Counted from the stretch's first letter, positions 7,973-16,899 are shown. The stretch: DNA of 44,198 bases from an uncultured Alphaproteobacteria bacterium (GCA_903897605.1 CAIUCH010000052.1:1-44198), one strand, 5' to 3'. Numbers and translations are program-made. Notes: generated by a model from the letters alone, not told the origin.

Positions 7973-7978
7973 ACAGAA

Positions 7979-8623
7979 TCACATTCTGCTGCTTGGACCA
8001 TGACCTCTTAGGCGCTTGAAGAAAGCGCTGATCTTGTGGCGAGTCTGTTCGCGCCACACCACGCTCTGGTCCGTCACCCAATTGAGCTGGATCACCCGGC
8101 GTGGACCTTCGAAGGCATGAAAGCCATGCCAGGCGTTGGGCTCATTCTTGAAGATCAGCATGGTGCCTTCATCCGGCGGCACTTCCGCGATCACGTCGTC
8201 CAGATTGCCCGGCCCGCGCAACAAACGCAGACGCCCGGTCTTCGCTTCCCAGGCATTGTTCATGTAGATCAGCACCGTGATCAGCTTGGTGCGGCTGTCG
8301 GTGTGGATCTGGCCGTCGCGCGCCGCCGAGACGCCGCGCGCCGTCACCATGGTGGGGCGGCCCGCGAGGCTTACGCCAAGTTTCCGCTCCACCGCGCGGG
8401 CGAATTGCGGGCCCTGGATTGCCGCCATGAGCTGCGCGAAGGCGGGGCCATACTTCAAGATCGGCAGCGGAAAAGAGCCCGGATGCGTCACCAGGGGATA
8501 ATCGGCGTTTATCGCGTCCATCGCATCCTGCTTCACGAAGTGCGGCACCATCGCGAAAGCAAATGGCTCTTGCGTGACGGGTGCGGCTTCGAAGGCTTCC
8601 AGATCGATGGGCAAGGCGGGCAT
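7979..8623 (-). CDS. 2-oxoglutarate/Fe(II)-dependent oxygenase family protein
   Basis: A protein of 214 residues with a double-stranded beta-helix iron site. The HxD motif is in DGQIHTDSRTK (His107 and Asp109 from the ATG at 8623). The distal His166 is in NAWHGFHAF, and an Arg that can bind 2-oxoglutarate follows in EGPRRVIQLNW. The family hydroxylates proteins or small molecules; the substrate here is unknown. The ATG at 8623 directly follows a perfect 10-bp hairpin (8624-8650). A TTG at 8659 would place that hairpin inside the coding region. It lies downstream of the hfa-like operon terminator on the same strand, so read-through from that operon is possible. Confidence 0.78.
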   Translation of the reverse strand: MPALPIDLEAFEAAPVTQEPFAFAMVPHFVKQDAMDAINADYPLVTHPGSFPLPILKYGPAFAQLMAAIQGPQFARAVERKLGVSLAGRPTMVTARGVSAARDGQIHTDSRTKLITVLIYMNNAWEAKTGRLRLLRGPGNLDDVIAEVPPDEGTMLIFKNEPNAWHGFHAFEGPRRVIQLNWVTDQSVVWREQTRHKISAFFKRLRGHGPSSRM

Positions 8624-8650
8624 GGGTCTGCAATTACTATTTGCAGACCC
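8624..8650 (-). promoter_or_regulatory. Perfect hairpin abutting the oxygenase start codon
   Basis: The 10-bp stem GGGTCTGCAA/TTGCAGACCC (8624-8633 with 8641-8650) has a 7-nt loop. Its base ends one nucleotide from the ATG of the oxygenase gene, where the ribosome binds. It could block initiation, or be a protein-binding palindrome. The function is inferred from position only. Confidence 0.5.
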
Positions 8651-8682
8651 AAAACGCAAAGGGAGAGCCTTGCGGCTCTCCC
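8650..8682 (-). terminator. Likely terminator of the hfa-like operon
   Basis: The stem GGGAGAGCC/GGCTCTCCC (8661-8669 with 8674-8682) has a 4-nt loop. On the minus strand it is followed by the T-rich TTTGCGTTTTGGG. It lies 45 nt after the stop of the last hfa gene. Confidence 0.8.
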
Positions 8683-8726
8683 TTCTTCGGCAATCCTATT
8701 TGCCCCAAGATTGCCGACGCGGCCCC

Positions 8727-9386
8727 TTAATTGGTGGAATAATGGATGATCTGCGCGGTATTGCCGATGGCGCTGGAGGTAAGGCTGGTCGAGCCGCCGA
8801 CATTCGACACATTGGCATGCACTGTCGAGGCGGACATCGAACTGTTGAACTGCTTGGAGACGATCGGCATGTTCGACGCGTTGGAATCCGCTTGGAAACT
8901 GTTGCCCAGCGCCATGCTCTGCACCACGGCGTCGCCCCCAATGTTGCTGATATGGGCATTGACCGCGGATGCCGGATCCGAAGCATTGCACTTCTGATAG
9001 GAGTTCACGGCGGTCAATGTCGGATCGGTCGAGACGCTGGCGCCGTTGCAGATCGCCTGGCTGGTGACGCCGACGCTGCCCCACACATTGGAGATGTTGG
9101 TGTTGATGTTGGTATCGATGGCGGCGGCCGGACCCACGATCTGGCTGTTCTGCACCTTGGTGTTGTTCATGGTGGTGATGTCGATCATGTTGCCGGCGGC
9201 GGCGCTTTGCACCACGGTATCGCCTTGGATGGTGTCGATATTGCCGGTCAGATTCGAGAATTGCGACTGCAGATTGATCTGGCCGTTGATGATGTTGCTT
9301 CCCGAATTAGTACCGCCCGCGTAAGCGAACGTCGCCGACAGCGTCGCCATTGCTGTAGCCGCGATAAGGGTTCTGACGCGAATCAT
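8727..9386 (-). CDS. hfaD: Curli-like surface protein, HfaD-like
   Basis: A 219-residue secreted protein: a signal peptide (about 1-23, ending FAYAGG) and then an Asn/Ser/Thr/Gly-rich chain. It has repeated units of the form SNIGGDAVVQS, SNVGGSTSLTS and IQGDTVVQS, each followed by an A-x-GN turn. The repeats suggest a beta-rich surface adhesin. Its place directly after an HfaB-like CsgG homologue, in the order hfaA-hfaB-hfaD known from Caulobacter, suggests HfaD, which anchors the holdfast. The sequence family is weakly conserved, so the symbol rests on position. The ATG at 9386 has a GGAGAAC box eight bases upstream. The gene overlaps the 3' end of the hfaB-like gene by 80 nt in another frame. 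Confidence 0.65.
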   Translation of the reverse strand: MIRVRTLIAATAMATLSATFAYAGGTNSGSNIINGQINLQSQFSNLTGNIDTIQGDTVVQSAAAGNMIDITTMNNTKVQNSQIVGPAAAIDTNINTNISNVWGSVGVTSQAICNGASVSTDPTLTAVNSYQKCNASDPASAVNAHISNIGGDAVVQSMALGNSFQADSNASNMPIVSKQFNSSMSASTVHANVSNVGGSTSLTSSAIGNTAQIIHYSTN

Positions 9387-10356
9387 TGCTGTTCTCCATG
9401 GAATAAGCGGTGGTCAAGTTCGGTTGGTTATAAGCCTGGGCGCGATAAGGTCCGTCGCTGAGCGGATCGGCGGCGGTATTGAGCGGCGAGGCGCAGACCG
9501 CGCCGGGCGGTATCCGATAGATCCGGGTCACCATTTCCAACGCCGCGCGCTCGATCACCGAGCGCACCGCCAGTTGGATCGGCTCCAGCGCGCTTTCGCC
9601 GGCGCTGAGGTCGAAGAAGTTGGTGCCCATGAAATCGAACACCCCGGCCGAGATCTGGTGGCCAATGATCTGCTTCTGGTAGGAAATGACGTCGGCGACT
9701 TCCAAAGTGTTGGTGTTCACCAGGCGCAGGTCCAGGCCGACATTCATCACATAGACATTGCCGCCCAGGGTGCCGGTGGTGGCATTGGTGGCGGTGCCGC
9801 CGCCGGTGCCGCTGGCATTCTCCGAGCGGATGTTGAAGTTGAGTTCGGTGATGCCGCCGACGATGTAATAGTCGGAGCCGGGGATCGAGCCGGCCATGAT
9901 CTTGCGGAAATCCCCGTCATTGGGATTCTTGTCGTCGCCGATCAGCTTGTTGTTGGCATATTTGAGTTCCAGTTCGGCGACCGATGTGTCGAACCGTTCC
10001 ACCATGTGAACGCCGGATTTGGACAATGCCGTCATCGCCATCAGGGCGGCGCCGGCGGTCACCTTGCGGCCCGAGCCGTCGGCTTCGATCTTGCCGGTAT
10101 AATCGGCGATTTGGCCCACCGCGATGCGGACTGGATGCTGGCCGACAATGCCAGACATGCAGCGCAGCGCCGCGGAATAAGGGGTTTCGTTGGAGATCAG
10201 GGGCGAGCCGCCGATCGGAGCGGTGTAGCGCCCAACGGAATCGGCGGACGGGCTGATGCAGCCTTCCAGGGTCAGCACGGCCAGAATCACTGCCAGCGGC
10301 TTGAGAAGATACTTACGTCCGCAAGGCGTCATGGGAGGGGCATCCCTTCTTTCCAT
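9307..10356 (-). CDS. hfaB: CsgG/HfaB-family outer-membrane secretion lipoprotein
   Basis: A protein of up to 349 residues resembling CsgG/HfaB, the nonameric outer-membrane pore that exports curli-like subunits. The N-terminus is a lipoprotein signal with the candidate lipidated Cys in LTLEGCISPS. The Glu before Gly makes the lipobox atypical. The CsgG fold region includes RIAVGQIADYTGK, MVERFDTSVAELEL, SDYYIVGGITELNFN, VYVMNVGLDLRLVNTNT and AVRSVIERAALEMVTR. The start is either the ATG at 10356 or the ATG 24 bases later; an AAGGGA precedes the second. It follows the HfaA-like gene by 5 nt and overlaps the HfaD-like gene, so the three are one operon. It acts in the outer membrane to export the anchoring proteins. 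Confidence 0.86.
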   Translation of the reverse strand: MERRDAPPMTPCGRKYLLKPLAVILAVLTLEGCISPSADSVGRYTAPIGGSPLISNETPYSAALRCMSGIVGQHPVRIAVGQIADYTGKIEADGSGRKVTAGAALMAMTALSKSGVHMVERFDTSVAELELKYANNKLIGDDKNPNDGDFRKIMAGSIPGSDYYIVGGITELNFNIRSENASGTGGGTATNATTGTLGGNVYVMNVGLDLRLVNTNTLEVADVISYQKQIIGHQISAGVFDFMGTNFFDLSAGESALEPIQLAVRSVIERAALEMVTRIYRIPPGAVCASPLNTAADPLSDGPYRAQAYNQPNLTTAYSMENSNDSRQNPYRGYSNGDAVGDVRLRGRY

Positions 10357-10361
10357 TCTAA

Positions 10362-10766
10362 TCAGCGACCATTGAGCTGCGTGGTCGCCGTCTGGTTTCC
10401 GTTGTTGATCTGGGTCGTATCCACGACCGTTGTATTGTGGTTGCCGACCACCACGACATTGAGCGAATTGCCGATCGCGGTCGCCTGGCCATAGGTGTTG
10501 TCCATGCCCTGCATCCCGGCTCCGTTACCCATCGTGTTTGACGTCTGCACGCCGGTATTGGTGCTGTAGCTGGAGCCGACGAATTGGCCGTTCACCACGG
10601 TCAGGTTGCCGTTGGCGTCGCGCAGCGAGAAATTCGACGGCATGTTCTGCGTGGTTGCGCCGAAGCCGTTATAGTTGGCGGAATTGGTCCAATCGCCGGC
10701 AGTCGCCGCGGTCGAAAAACCGGCGGCGGCAAGGACCGCAATCAGGATCGCTTTGGACAAATTCAT
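10362..10766 (-). CDS. hfaA: HfaA-like holdfast-anchoring (curlin-related) protein
   Basis: A 134-residue secreted protein with a signal peptide (about 1-23, ending AATAGDW). The segment NFSLRDANGNLTVVNGQ resembles the conserved region of HfaA. A curlin-like C-terminus of short Gly/Asn turns (ATAIGNSLNVVVVGNHNTTVV) is rich in Asn, Gln and Thr, as in amyloid-forming subunits. In Caulobacter HfaA polymerises on the surface and fixes the holdfast to the stalk. It is the first gene of a three-gene minus-strand operon and ends 5 nt before the pore gene. The ATG at 10766 starts the signal peptide; only a weak GGA lies upstream. The symbol rests on the motif and on operon order. Confidence 0.75.
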   Translation of the reverse strand: MNLSKAILIAVLAAAGFSTAATAGDWTNSANYNGFGATTQNMPSNFSLRDANGNLTVVNGQFVGSSYSTNTGVQTSNTMGNGAGMQGMDNTYGQATAIGNSLNVVVVGNHNTTVVDTTQINNGNQTATTQLNGR

Positions 10767-10987
10767 GGCGTCGTTCCAATGGCTCGCCCATTTCAGAGCA
10801 ACCGCCGTGCCAAGTCTTAATTTCGGTTAGGGATCATCCGTGCCGCGGCGGCACAAGCCAGGCTTTGGCCGGATTTGCCGAAAGGGCCGTGGGCTGGTTT
10901 TCCAGGAATGCCCCGCTTCGGCACGCCGCCCGACACCAAAGACCGGGCGATTTCGTTCCATTTTGGCACGCTTTCTCGACCTGCCGG

Positions 10988-11629
10988 TCAGGCAGCGGCG
11001 GAACGCATGGGAAAGCGGCGGCGCAGGAAGGCGGCGAAACGCAGCAGGAGGGCGGCCAGGGTCAACATGGCGAAGGGCACATATAAGAGCGCATAACGCG
11101 ATTCCTGAATCCGGCTGCTGAGCGCGCCGTTCACGAAATCCCGGCCGAAGGCGATCAGGATGTAGCTCGTGCCCAGAAAGAGCAGTGGCCGCCACAGACG
11201 GCCGAGCTTGCGCGTCCCGATTCCGAAGGACAGCAGCGCCAGCAAATAGGCAAAGAAAAGCGCGACCAGAAAGAACAACAGAACGCCGCCCTGTAGCGGC
11301 ACTTCTCCTCGCAAAAGACCCAGCCGGATGACCAGCCCGACATGGACCAGATGCGCGGCGGCGAAGGCCAGGCCCAGTTCCCGCGCCCGCCGCGCCAGGC
11401 CGGCAAAGGTGGCACCGAACAGGACCGCCATGGCGCCGCCCGTATAAGCGAGCCAGAAGAAAAGGAACGACCAGCGCGCGGTCAGCGCCAATGCCAGTCT
11501 GAGATTGTCATCACTGATGCCGCGGACGGCGAGGTCCGCCAAGGCGAGCGCCATGGCACTGGCGAACGCGCCGATCATCCAGGGCCATGCCGGATCAGAT
11601 TTGCGCACCATCGCGACCGAGCATGGCAT
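10988..11629 (-). CDS. Integral membrane protein of unknown function
   Basis: A protein of about 213 residues with six predicted membrane helices separated by short Arg-rich loops (ARRARELG, TRKLGRLWR). A helix containing AAAHLVHVGLV carries two His residues, and the preceding helices resemble ferric-reductase-like membrane domains. That similarity is weak and no haem function is claimed. The start is unsettled: ATG at 11629 or 11611, or GTG at 11641. It is divergent from the rhomboid gene. It is on the same strand as the hfa operon but 221 nt upstream of it, so it is probably not part of it. Confidence 0.7.
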   Translation of the reverse strand: MPCSVAMVRKSDPAWPWMIGAFASAMALALADLAVRGISDDNLRLALALTARWSFLFFWLAYTGGAMAVLFGATFAGLARRARELGLAFAAAHLVHVGLVIRLGLLRGEVPLQGGVLLFFLVALFFAYLLALLSFGIGTRKLGRLWRPLLFLGTSYILIAFGRDFVNGALSSRIQESRYALLYVPFAMLTLAALLLRFAAFLRRRFPMRSAAA

Positions 11630-11703
11630 AGACCCAGGCACCGCAAAAGCGGCAGAATTTAAGACCGATTTGCCTGCCCGGGCGGAATGCTTACATTCAG
11701 GTC

Positions 11704-12429
11704 ATGGCGTTTCTGCAGCCCCAGCCTTCCGATCCCTGGACCCGTCAACCCATATTCCGGGTTCCGGCAGTGGTGGTGAGCCTGATCGCCATTCTGGTCG
11801 CGGCACATGCGGCGCGGGTGCTGGCGCCACCCCATCTGGCGGCCGAGCTGATCAATCAATTTGCCTTCATACCCGCCCGCTACAGCCATGTATTCCTCGT
11901 CAGCCCTCATGGCGATCCGGGAGATTGGCTGGCGCGCGGCGTACCGTTCATCAGCTACATGGCGTTGCACAATGATTTCACCCATATCGCCATCAACAGT
12001 CTTTGGCTTCTGGCATTCGGTCCCATCGTGGCGCGGCGTTTTGGCGGATTTCTGTTCCTGTTATTCTTTCTGACCTGCGGGGTGGCGGGCGCCCTGACAC
12101 ACCTGGCATTCAACTGGGGCTCGCTGGAGCCGGTGATCGGCGCGTCGGGCGCCATTTCCGGTTTGATGGCGGCCGGATTGCGGCTGTTACCGTCACAGGC
12201 GCCGTGGGCCCATGCGGGTGAGGAAAAACTGGCGCCGGTATTTTCCCGCCAGATCCTGGTCTTCACCGCCGTATGGATGGGGGTCAATCTGGTGGCCGGG
12301 CTGACGGGCCTGGGCGTGGGCGGGGCGGCCGGCCAGATCGCCTGGCAGGCGCATGTGGGCGGCTATCTGGCGGGACTGTTCCTGACCGGCCCGTTCGACC
12401 GACTGCGGCCGCGCACAAATATTATTTGA
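11704..12429 (+). CDS. Rhomboid-family intramembrane serine protease
   Basis: A 241-residue protein with about six membrane helices. The rhomboid catalytic signature is present: HIAINSLWLLAFG on helix 2, the nucleophile Ser in VIGASGAISGLM on helix 4, and the catalytic His in WQAHVGGYLAG on helix 6. Rhomboids cleave membrane proteins within the lipid bilayer; the substrate here is unknown. The ATG at 11704 is the first plausible start and precedes the first helix (VVVSLIAILVA). It converges with the RND pump gene, with a palindromic repeat between them. Confidence 0.9.
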   Translation: MAFLQPQPSDPWTRQPIFRVPAVVVSLIAILVAAHAARVLAPPHLAAELINQFAFIPARYSHVFLVSPHGDPGDWLARGVPFISYMALHNDFTHIAINSLWLLAFGPIVARRFGGFLFLLFFLTCGVAGALTHLAFNWGSLEPVIGASGAISGLMAAGLRLLPSQAPWAHAGEEKLAPVFSRQILVFTAVWMGVNLVAGLTGLGVGGAAGQIAWQAHVGGYLAGLFLTGPFDRLRPRTNII

Positions 12430-12464
12430 AACCGCGCTTTGATTGCGCCTCGCTTTGGCTCGGC

Positions 12465-12538
12465 GCGTTCGCCATTTGATTTGGTCCACAGGACCAAATC
12501 ATCGATGGGCTCACGCCCATCGACCTGGCTCACTCCGC
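12465..12538. repeat. Family A palindromic element, copy 2 (overlaps the RND pump stop codon)
   Basis: This copy shares the 22-nt block at 12465-12486 and flanking boxes with 3734-3853. It contains two perfect hairpins: GATTTGGTCC/GGACCAAATC with loop ACA (12478-12500) and CGATGGGC/GCCCATCG with loop TCAC (12503-12522). On the minus strand it begins GGAG-TGA, the last codon and stop of the pump gene, exactly as in copy 1 for efp. The loop and inner stem sequences are unrelated to those of copy 1. Confidence 0.8.
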
Positions 12539-15500
12539 CGGCGCGGGGGCGTGCGATGACGGCTTGTTTTTCCTGCCGCCGAACACCGAGAAGCGGTCGC
12601 CCAGCCGGTCGAGATAGGTGTAGATCACCGGCGTGATGTAGAGCGTCAGGAGCTGCGACAGCAGCAGGCCGCCCGCGACGCACAGGCCCAGTGGCCGGCG
12701 GGATGCGGCGCCCGCGCCCAGCCCCAATGCGATCGGCATGGTGCCCATCATCGCCGCCATGGTGGTCATCATGATCGGGCGGAAACGGGTCATTGCGGCT
12801 TCATAGATTGCCTGTTCGGGCGACACATTGGAGGAACGCTGCCGTTCCAGCGCGAAGTCGATCATCATGATCGCGTTCTTCTTCACGATGCCGATCAGCA
12901 TGATCATGCCGACAAAGGCGTAGAGCGTCAGCGGCAGCCCGACGATGTAGAGCGTCAACAGCGCGCCCACCGCCGCCGAAGGCAAGCCCGACAGGATGGT
13001 GAGCGGATGGATGAAGCTCTCATAAAGGATGCCCAGGATGATGTAGACCACGATCATGGCGATGAGGAGCAGCATGCCCATATTCTGGGTCGAGCTCTGG
13101 AACGCGGCCGCCGTGCCCTGGAAGGACGCCTGCACCGAATCCGGCACGCCCACCGCCGCGCTGGCATCGCGGATCGCGGTCACCGCATCCGACAAGGTCT
13201 TGCCGGGCGGCAGGTCGAAAGAAATCGTCACGGCGGGCACTTCACCCGAATGATTGACGCTGAGCGGCTGGGTCCCCGGATTGATGGTGGTCACCGCCGA
13301 CAAGGGCACCAGTTGCCCGGCCGAGGACGTGATGTAGAGGCGCTGCAGCGCTGCCGGGCTGCTCTGGAATTTTGGCAGCAGCTCGACGATCACCTGATAT
13401 TGGTTGGCCGACGTATTGATCTGCGAAATCTGCGTGCCACTAAAGGCTTCGCCCAACGCGGTTTCGATCTGCTGCGCCGTGACGCCCAAAGCGGCGGCGC
13501 GGTCGCGATCGATCTTGACCTGCACGGCGGGCATCAGGTCATCGAGATCGGAATTGACATCGACAAAGGCGGACATCGTCTTCATCTGGGTCACCAACCG
13601 GCCGGACACATCCTGCAACTCACCCAGGTCCAGATCCTGCATCGTGTACTGGTACTGGGAGCGCGAACCGCGGCCGCCGATGCGGATGGTGGGCGGGTTG
13701 GTGAGGAAGACATTGATGCCGGGGAAGCGGTTCAGCTTGGGCCGCAGCTTCTGGATGATCTGATCGGCGGACAGCTTGCGCTGGCTGAGTGGCTTCAGGA
13801 CGATGATGTTGAGAAAGCCGCTATTGGAACCGGCGGTGCCGTTGCCGCCTTGGATCTGACCAAAAACGCCTTCGACATTGGGGTCGGCATTGATGACGCG
13901 CGAAACTTCATCCAGATATTTGTACATCTGATCCGGCGAGGTGCCGTTTTGCGCCTGGATCTGCCCCGTCAGTCTTCCTCCATCGTCGGCCGGCAGGAAG
14001 TCCTGCTGCATGATCGAGAACAGGCCGCCCGAGACCAGAACAGACGCCGCGAACAAAAGCAGGATCACCCGGCGATGGTTGAGGCTCCAGGTGAGCGAGC
14101 GGTTATAGGCATCCTGCAGGAGATTGAAGCCGTTCTCGCTCAAGCGATAGAAGGCGTTGTGCTTGACGCCATGCTCGTCCTTCAGAATGCGGGCGCACAG
14201 CATCGGCGTCAGGGTCACGGAAATTACGCCGGAACACAGGATCGCCAGGATGATGGTGACGGCGAATTCGTGCAGCAAGCGCCCGACAATGCCGCCCATG
14301 AAGACGATGGGGATGAACACCGCCGCCAGCGAGATGGTCATCGACAGAATGGTGAAGCCGATTTCGGCCGACCCCTTCATCGCCGCTTCGTAGGGCTTTT
14401 CGCCATGCTCGATATGCCGGACAATATTTTCCAGCATGACGATGGCATCGTCCACCACGAACCCGACCGACAAGGTGAGCGCCATCAAGGACAGATTGTC
14501 GAGGCTGTAGCCGAACGCAGCCATGCCGGCGAAGGTGGCGATGACGGCGATGGGCAATGCCAGTGACGGAATGATGGTGGCAGAGACGCGGCGCAGGAAG
14601 ATGAAGATCACACCAACCACCAGCGCGCCGGCGATCAAGAGCGTGGTCTGCACATCCGAAATGGAATTGCGGATGTTGACGCTCTGATCATACATCACCT
14701 CCAGCTTGACCGCCGGGGGCAGGCCTTCCTGGAAATGCGGCAGCACGGCCTTGATGGCGTCGATCACGCCGACTGTGTTGGAACCGGGCTGGCGGGTAAC
14801 TGCAAGACCGATCGTGCGGTGGTTCTTGTACCAACTGCCGCCATACGGGTTCTCCAGCCCGTCGATAGCCTTGGCGACATCCTTCAGCCGAACCGCCGCG
14901 CCATTGCGATACGTGATGATCTGGTCGGAGAACGCGGCAGCGTCGTTGAGCTGGCCATTGGTGTGGATGGTGGAAGACTGCACGCTGCCATTGAGCGCAC
15001 CGGTCGCCTGGTTGACGTTGGCGGACGCCACGGCATTGGACAGCGTGTCGATGCCGATCTGGCGGGTGGCGAGCGCGTCGGGGTCGGCCTGGATGCGCAC
15101 GGCGTATTTGGAATTTCCGAATACGAAGACCTGGGCGACGCCGTTGATGGTGGAAAGCTGACGCGCCAGCAAGGTCTCGGCATATTCGTCCAGCGCGGTG
15201 CGATAGATCGTGTCCGACGACATCGAGATGAACATGATTGGGAAGTCGGACGGGTTCACCTTCCGGAAGGTCGGCGGCTGGGGCATCGACCTGGGCAACT
15301 GGCGCTGGGCGCCGGAAATCGCCGCCTGCACGTCTTGGGCGGCGGCATCGATATTGCGGTCCAGCGTGAACTGGATGGTGATGTTGGTGAAGCCCTGGCT
15401 CGAATGCGAGGTCATATTGTCGATGCCGGCGATGGTGGAGAATTGATTCTCCAACGGTGCGGCAACGCCCGACGCCATGGTGTCGGGATCGGCGCCCGGC

Positions 15501-15652
15501 AGGCTGGCGCTTACCTGGATAGTGGGAAAATCCACATTGGGCAGATCGCTGACCGGCAGGCTGAAATAACCGAACACGCCGAAGATCACCAACGCCGCCA
15601 TCAGCAGAGTGGTGAAAACGGGACGCTCGATGAAAATGCGCGAAATATTCAT
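12530..15652 (-). CDS. RND-family multidrug efflux pump, inner-membrane subunit (MdtB/MdtC-like)
   Basis: A 1040-residue HAE1-type RND transporter of the usual length. It starts with the helix typical of the family (ISRIFIERPVFTTLLMAAL) and the porter-domain segment LPGADPDTM. The proton-relay Asp pair is at residues 401-402 in VGFVVDDAIVMLENI. A second half repeats the layout with GIVKKNAIMMIDFA and the C-terminal helices. It would export drugs, bile-salt-like compounds or metabolites, driven by protons, with the periplasmic adaptor encoded just upstream and a TolC-type channel encoded elsewhere. It starts 29 nt after the adaptor stop, so the two form an operon. The stop codon lies in the family A palindromic repeat. 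The specific substrate cannot be told. Confidence 0.95.
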   Translation of the reverse strand: MNISRIFIERPVFTTLLMAALVIFGVFGYFSLPVSDLPNVDFPTIQVSASLPGADPDTMASGVAAPLENQFSTIAGIDNMTSHSSQGFTNITIQFTLDRNIDAAAQDVQAAISGAQRQLPRSMPQPPTFRKVNPSDFPIMFISMSSDTIYRTALDEYAETLLARQLSTINGVAQVFVFGNSKYAVRIQADPDALATRQIGIDTLSNAVASANVNQATGALNGSVQSSTIHTNGQLNDAAAFSDQIITYRNGAAVRLKDVAKAIDGLENPYGGSWYKNHRTIGLAVTRQPGSNTVGVIDAIKAVLPHFQEGLPPAVKLEVMYDQSVNIRNSISDVQTTLLIAGALVVGVIFIFLRRVSATIIPSLALPIAVIATFAGMAAFGYSLDNLSLMALTLSVGFVVDDAIVMLENIVRHIEHGEKPYEAAMKGSAEIGFTILSMTISLAAVFIPIVFMGGIVGRLLHEFAVTIILAILCSGVISVTLTPMLCARILKDEHGVKHNAFYRLSENGFNLLQDAYNRSLTWSLNHRRVILLLFAASVLVSGGLFSIMQQDFLPADDGGRLTGQIQAQNGTSPDQMYKYLDEVSRVINADPNVEGVFGQIQGGNGTAGSNSGFLNIIVLKPLSQRKLSADQIIQKLRPKLNRFPGINVFLTNPPTIRIGGRGSRSQYQYTMQDLDLGELQDVSGRLVTQMKTMSAFVDVNSDLDDLMPAVQVKIDRDRAAALGVTAQQIETALGEAFSGTQISQINTSANQYQVIVELLPKFQSSPAALQRLYITSSAGQLVPLSAVTTINPGTQPLSVNHSGEVPAVTISFDLPPGKTLSDAVTAIRDASAAVGVPDSVQASFQGTAAAFQSSTQNMGMLLLIAMIVVYIILGILYESFIHPLTILSGLPSAAVGALLTLYIVGLPLTLYAFVGMIMLIGIVKKNAIMMIDFALERQRSSNVSPEQAIYEAAMTRFRPIMMTTMAAMMGTMPIALGLGAGAASRRPLGLCVAGGLLLSQLLTLYITPVIYTYLDRLGDRFSVFGGRKNKPSSHAPAPAE

Positions 15653-15681
15653 GACAGATCAGCCGTCCTCAAACGTCGCTT

Positions 15682-16899
15682 CTACTGCGCCCCAGCCTGG
15701 GCGCCTTTGTTTTGTCCGGGCTTGCCGCGCTGCGGTGCCGTCGCGCCCGCCGCCGCTTGCGGACGGCCGCGCGTGACACTGACCTTGCCGCCGGGCAGCG
15801 CGCGCAGCGCGCCGTCGGTGATCACCATATTGCCCGGCTTGACGTCGCTCGCGATCGCCATGTCGGTGCCGTCGTCAAACAGGACCTTCACGCTATGCTG
15901 CTCGACCACATGATCCGGCGTCACGACATAGACATATTGGTTGTCGGGACCGATATTGACCGCGACGCGCGGCACCACGATGGCGTTCTTGATGTTTGCG
16001 AGCGCCACGGTGACATCCACCAGCTGACCCGGCACCAAGGCGCCGTCGTCGTTGGGAAAGGTGGCGCGCAATTCGATGGTGCCGGCACTGTTGCTGACCG
16101 CATTGCTGATGAAGTCGACGGGTGCGGTGTGATCCTCACCACCCGCATCATGCAGATTCACCGTCGCGGTCAACCCGCCATGCTGCGCCCGCGCCTGAAT
16201 GCGGGGCAAATCGGACTGTGGCAGATTGAGGGATACTTTGATGGGTTGGACCTGGGTGATGGTGACCAGCGGCGTGGTCACGCCGTTGACCGACACCAAA
16301 TTGCCCGGTTGCAGCAAGATCGGGCCGGTCTTGCCGTTCACCGGGGACTGGATCCTGGTGAACTCCAGATTGAGGCGGGCTGCTTCGGCGTTGGCCTTGG
16401 CCTGCAGAAAGGCGGCTTGCGCGGTTTCATTCTGCTGCGCCGAGATCGCATTCTCCAGCGACAGGCGTTGGTTGCGGTCCGCCGTGCTCTTGGCGGAAGC
16501 CAAAGTCGCCACTGCGTTGTCGTAAGCCGCTTGATAAGGGCGCGGATCGATCTCGAACAGGAGATCGCCTTCCTTCACCGTCTGGCCTTCCTTGAAATAG
16601 GCCTTGGTGAGCTGTCCCTGCACGCGCGCCGTCACCGAGACGCTGGAATTTGCCACCACGGTGCCGATGGTGTGTTCCACCACCGACATATCGCGCGTCA
16701 CCGCATTGGCGACGCGCACCGGCGCGGCGATGGGGCTGCGGCGCACCTGGCCGGTGCCCAGATGGCTCCAGTAATAATAACCGCCCAGCACCAGAACCAG
16801 CGCGATTGCGCCTATCACATAGCGGCGCAACGGATGTGCGGCGTTGGCTTCATGCGCCGGCATGTCGCGATCGGTGGGCGGCGATACCTGCATGTTCAT
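15682..16899 (-). CDS. RND efflux periplasmic adaptor (membrane fusion protein, MdtA-like)
   Basis: A 405-residue adaptor: an N-terminal membrane anchor (RRYVIGAIALVLVLGGYYY), a lipoyl/barrel-sandwich half (TIGTVVANSSVSVTARVQGQL), an alpha-helical hairpin rich in Ala/Gln/Asn, the second lipoyl half (IQSPVNGKTGP) and beta-barrel domains. The tail is Ala/Gln/Gly-rich (GRPQAAAGATAPQRGK) and likely disordered. It links the pump to an outer-membrane channel. The ATG at 16899 has AGGAAAG six bases upstream. An ATG 48 bases earlier would add residues lacking family character. It is first in the operon with the pump. The upstream region to 17245 is gene-free. Confidence 0.93.
   Translation of the reverse strand: MNMQVSPPTDRDMPAHEANAAHPLRRYVIGAIALVLVLGGYYYWSHLGTGQVRRSPIAAPVRVANAVTRDMSVVEHTIGTVVANSSVSVTARVQGQLTKAYFKEGQTVKEGDLLFEIDPRPYQAAYDNAVATLASAKSTADRNQRLSLENAISAQQNETAQAAFLQAKANAEAARLNLEFTRIQSPVNGKTGPILLQPGNLVSVNGVTTPLVTITQVQPIKVSLNLPQSDLPRIQARAQHGGLTATVNLHDAGGEDHTAPVDFISNAVSNSAGTIELRATFPNDDGALVPGQLVDVTVALANIKNAIVVPRVAVNIGPDNQYVYVVTPDHVVEQHSVKVLFDDGTDMAIASDVKPGNMVITDGALRALPGGKVSVTRGRPQAAAGATAPQRGKPGQNKGAQAGAQ

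Noticed and set aside
13007..14566. A 519-residue plus-strand open frame
   Set aside because: It lies wholly antisense to the clearly coding RND pump gene and its product is a low-complexity His/Arg/Gly-rich shadow.
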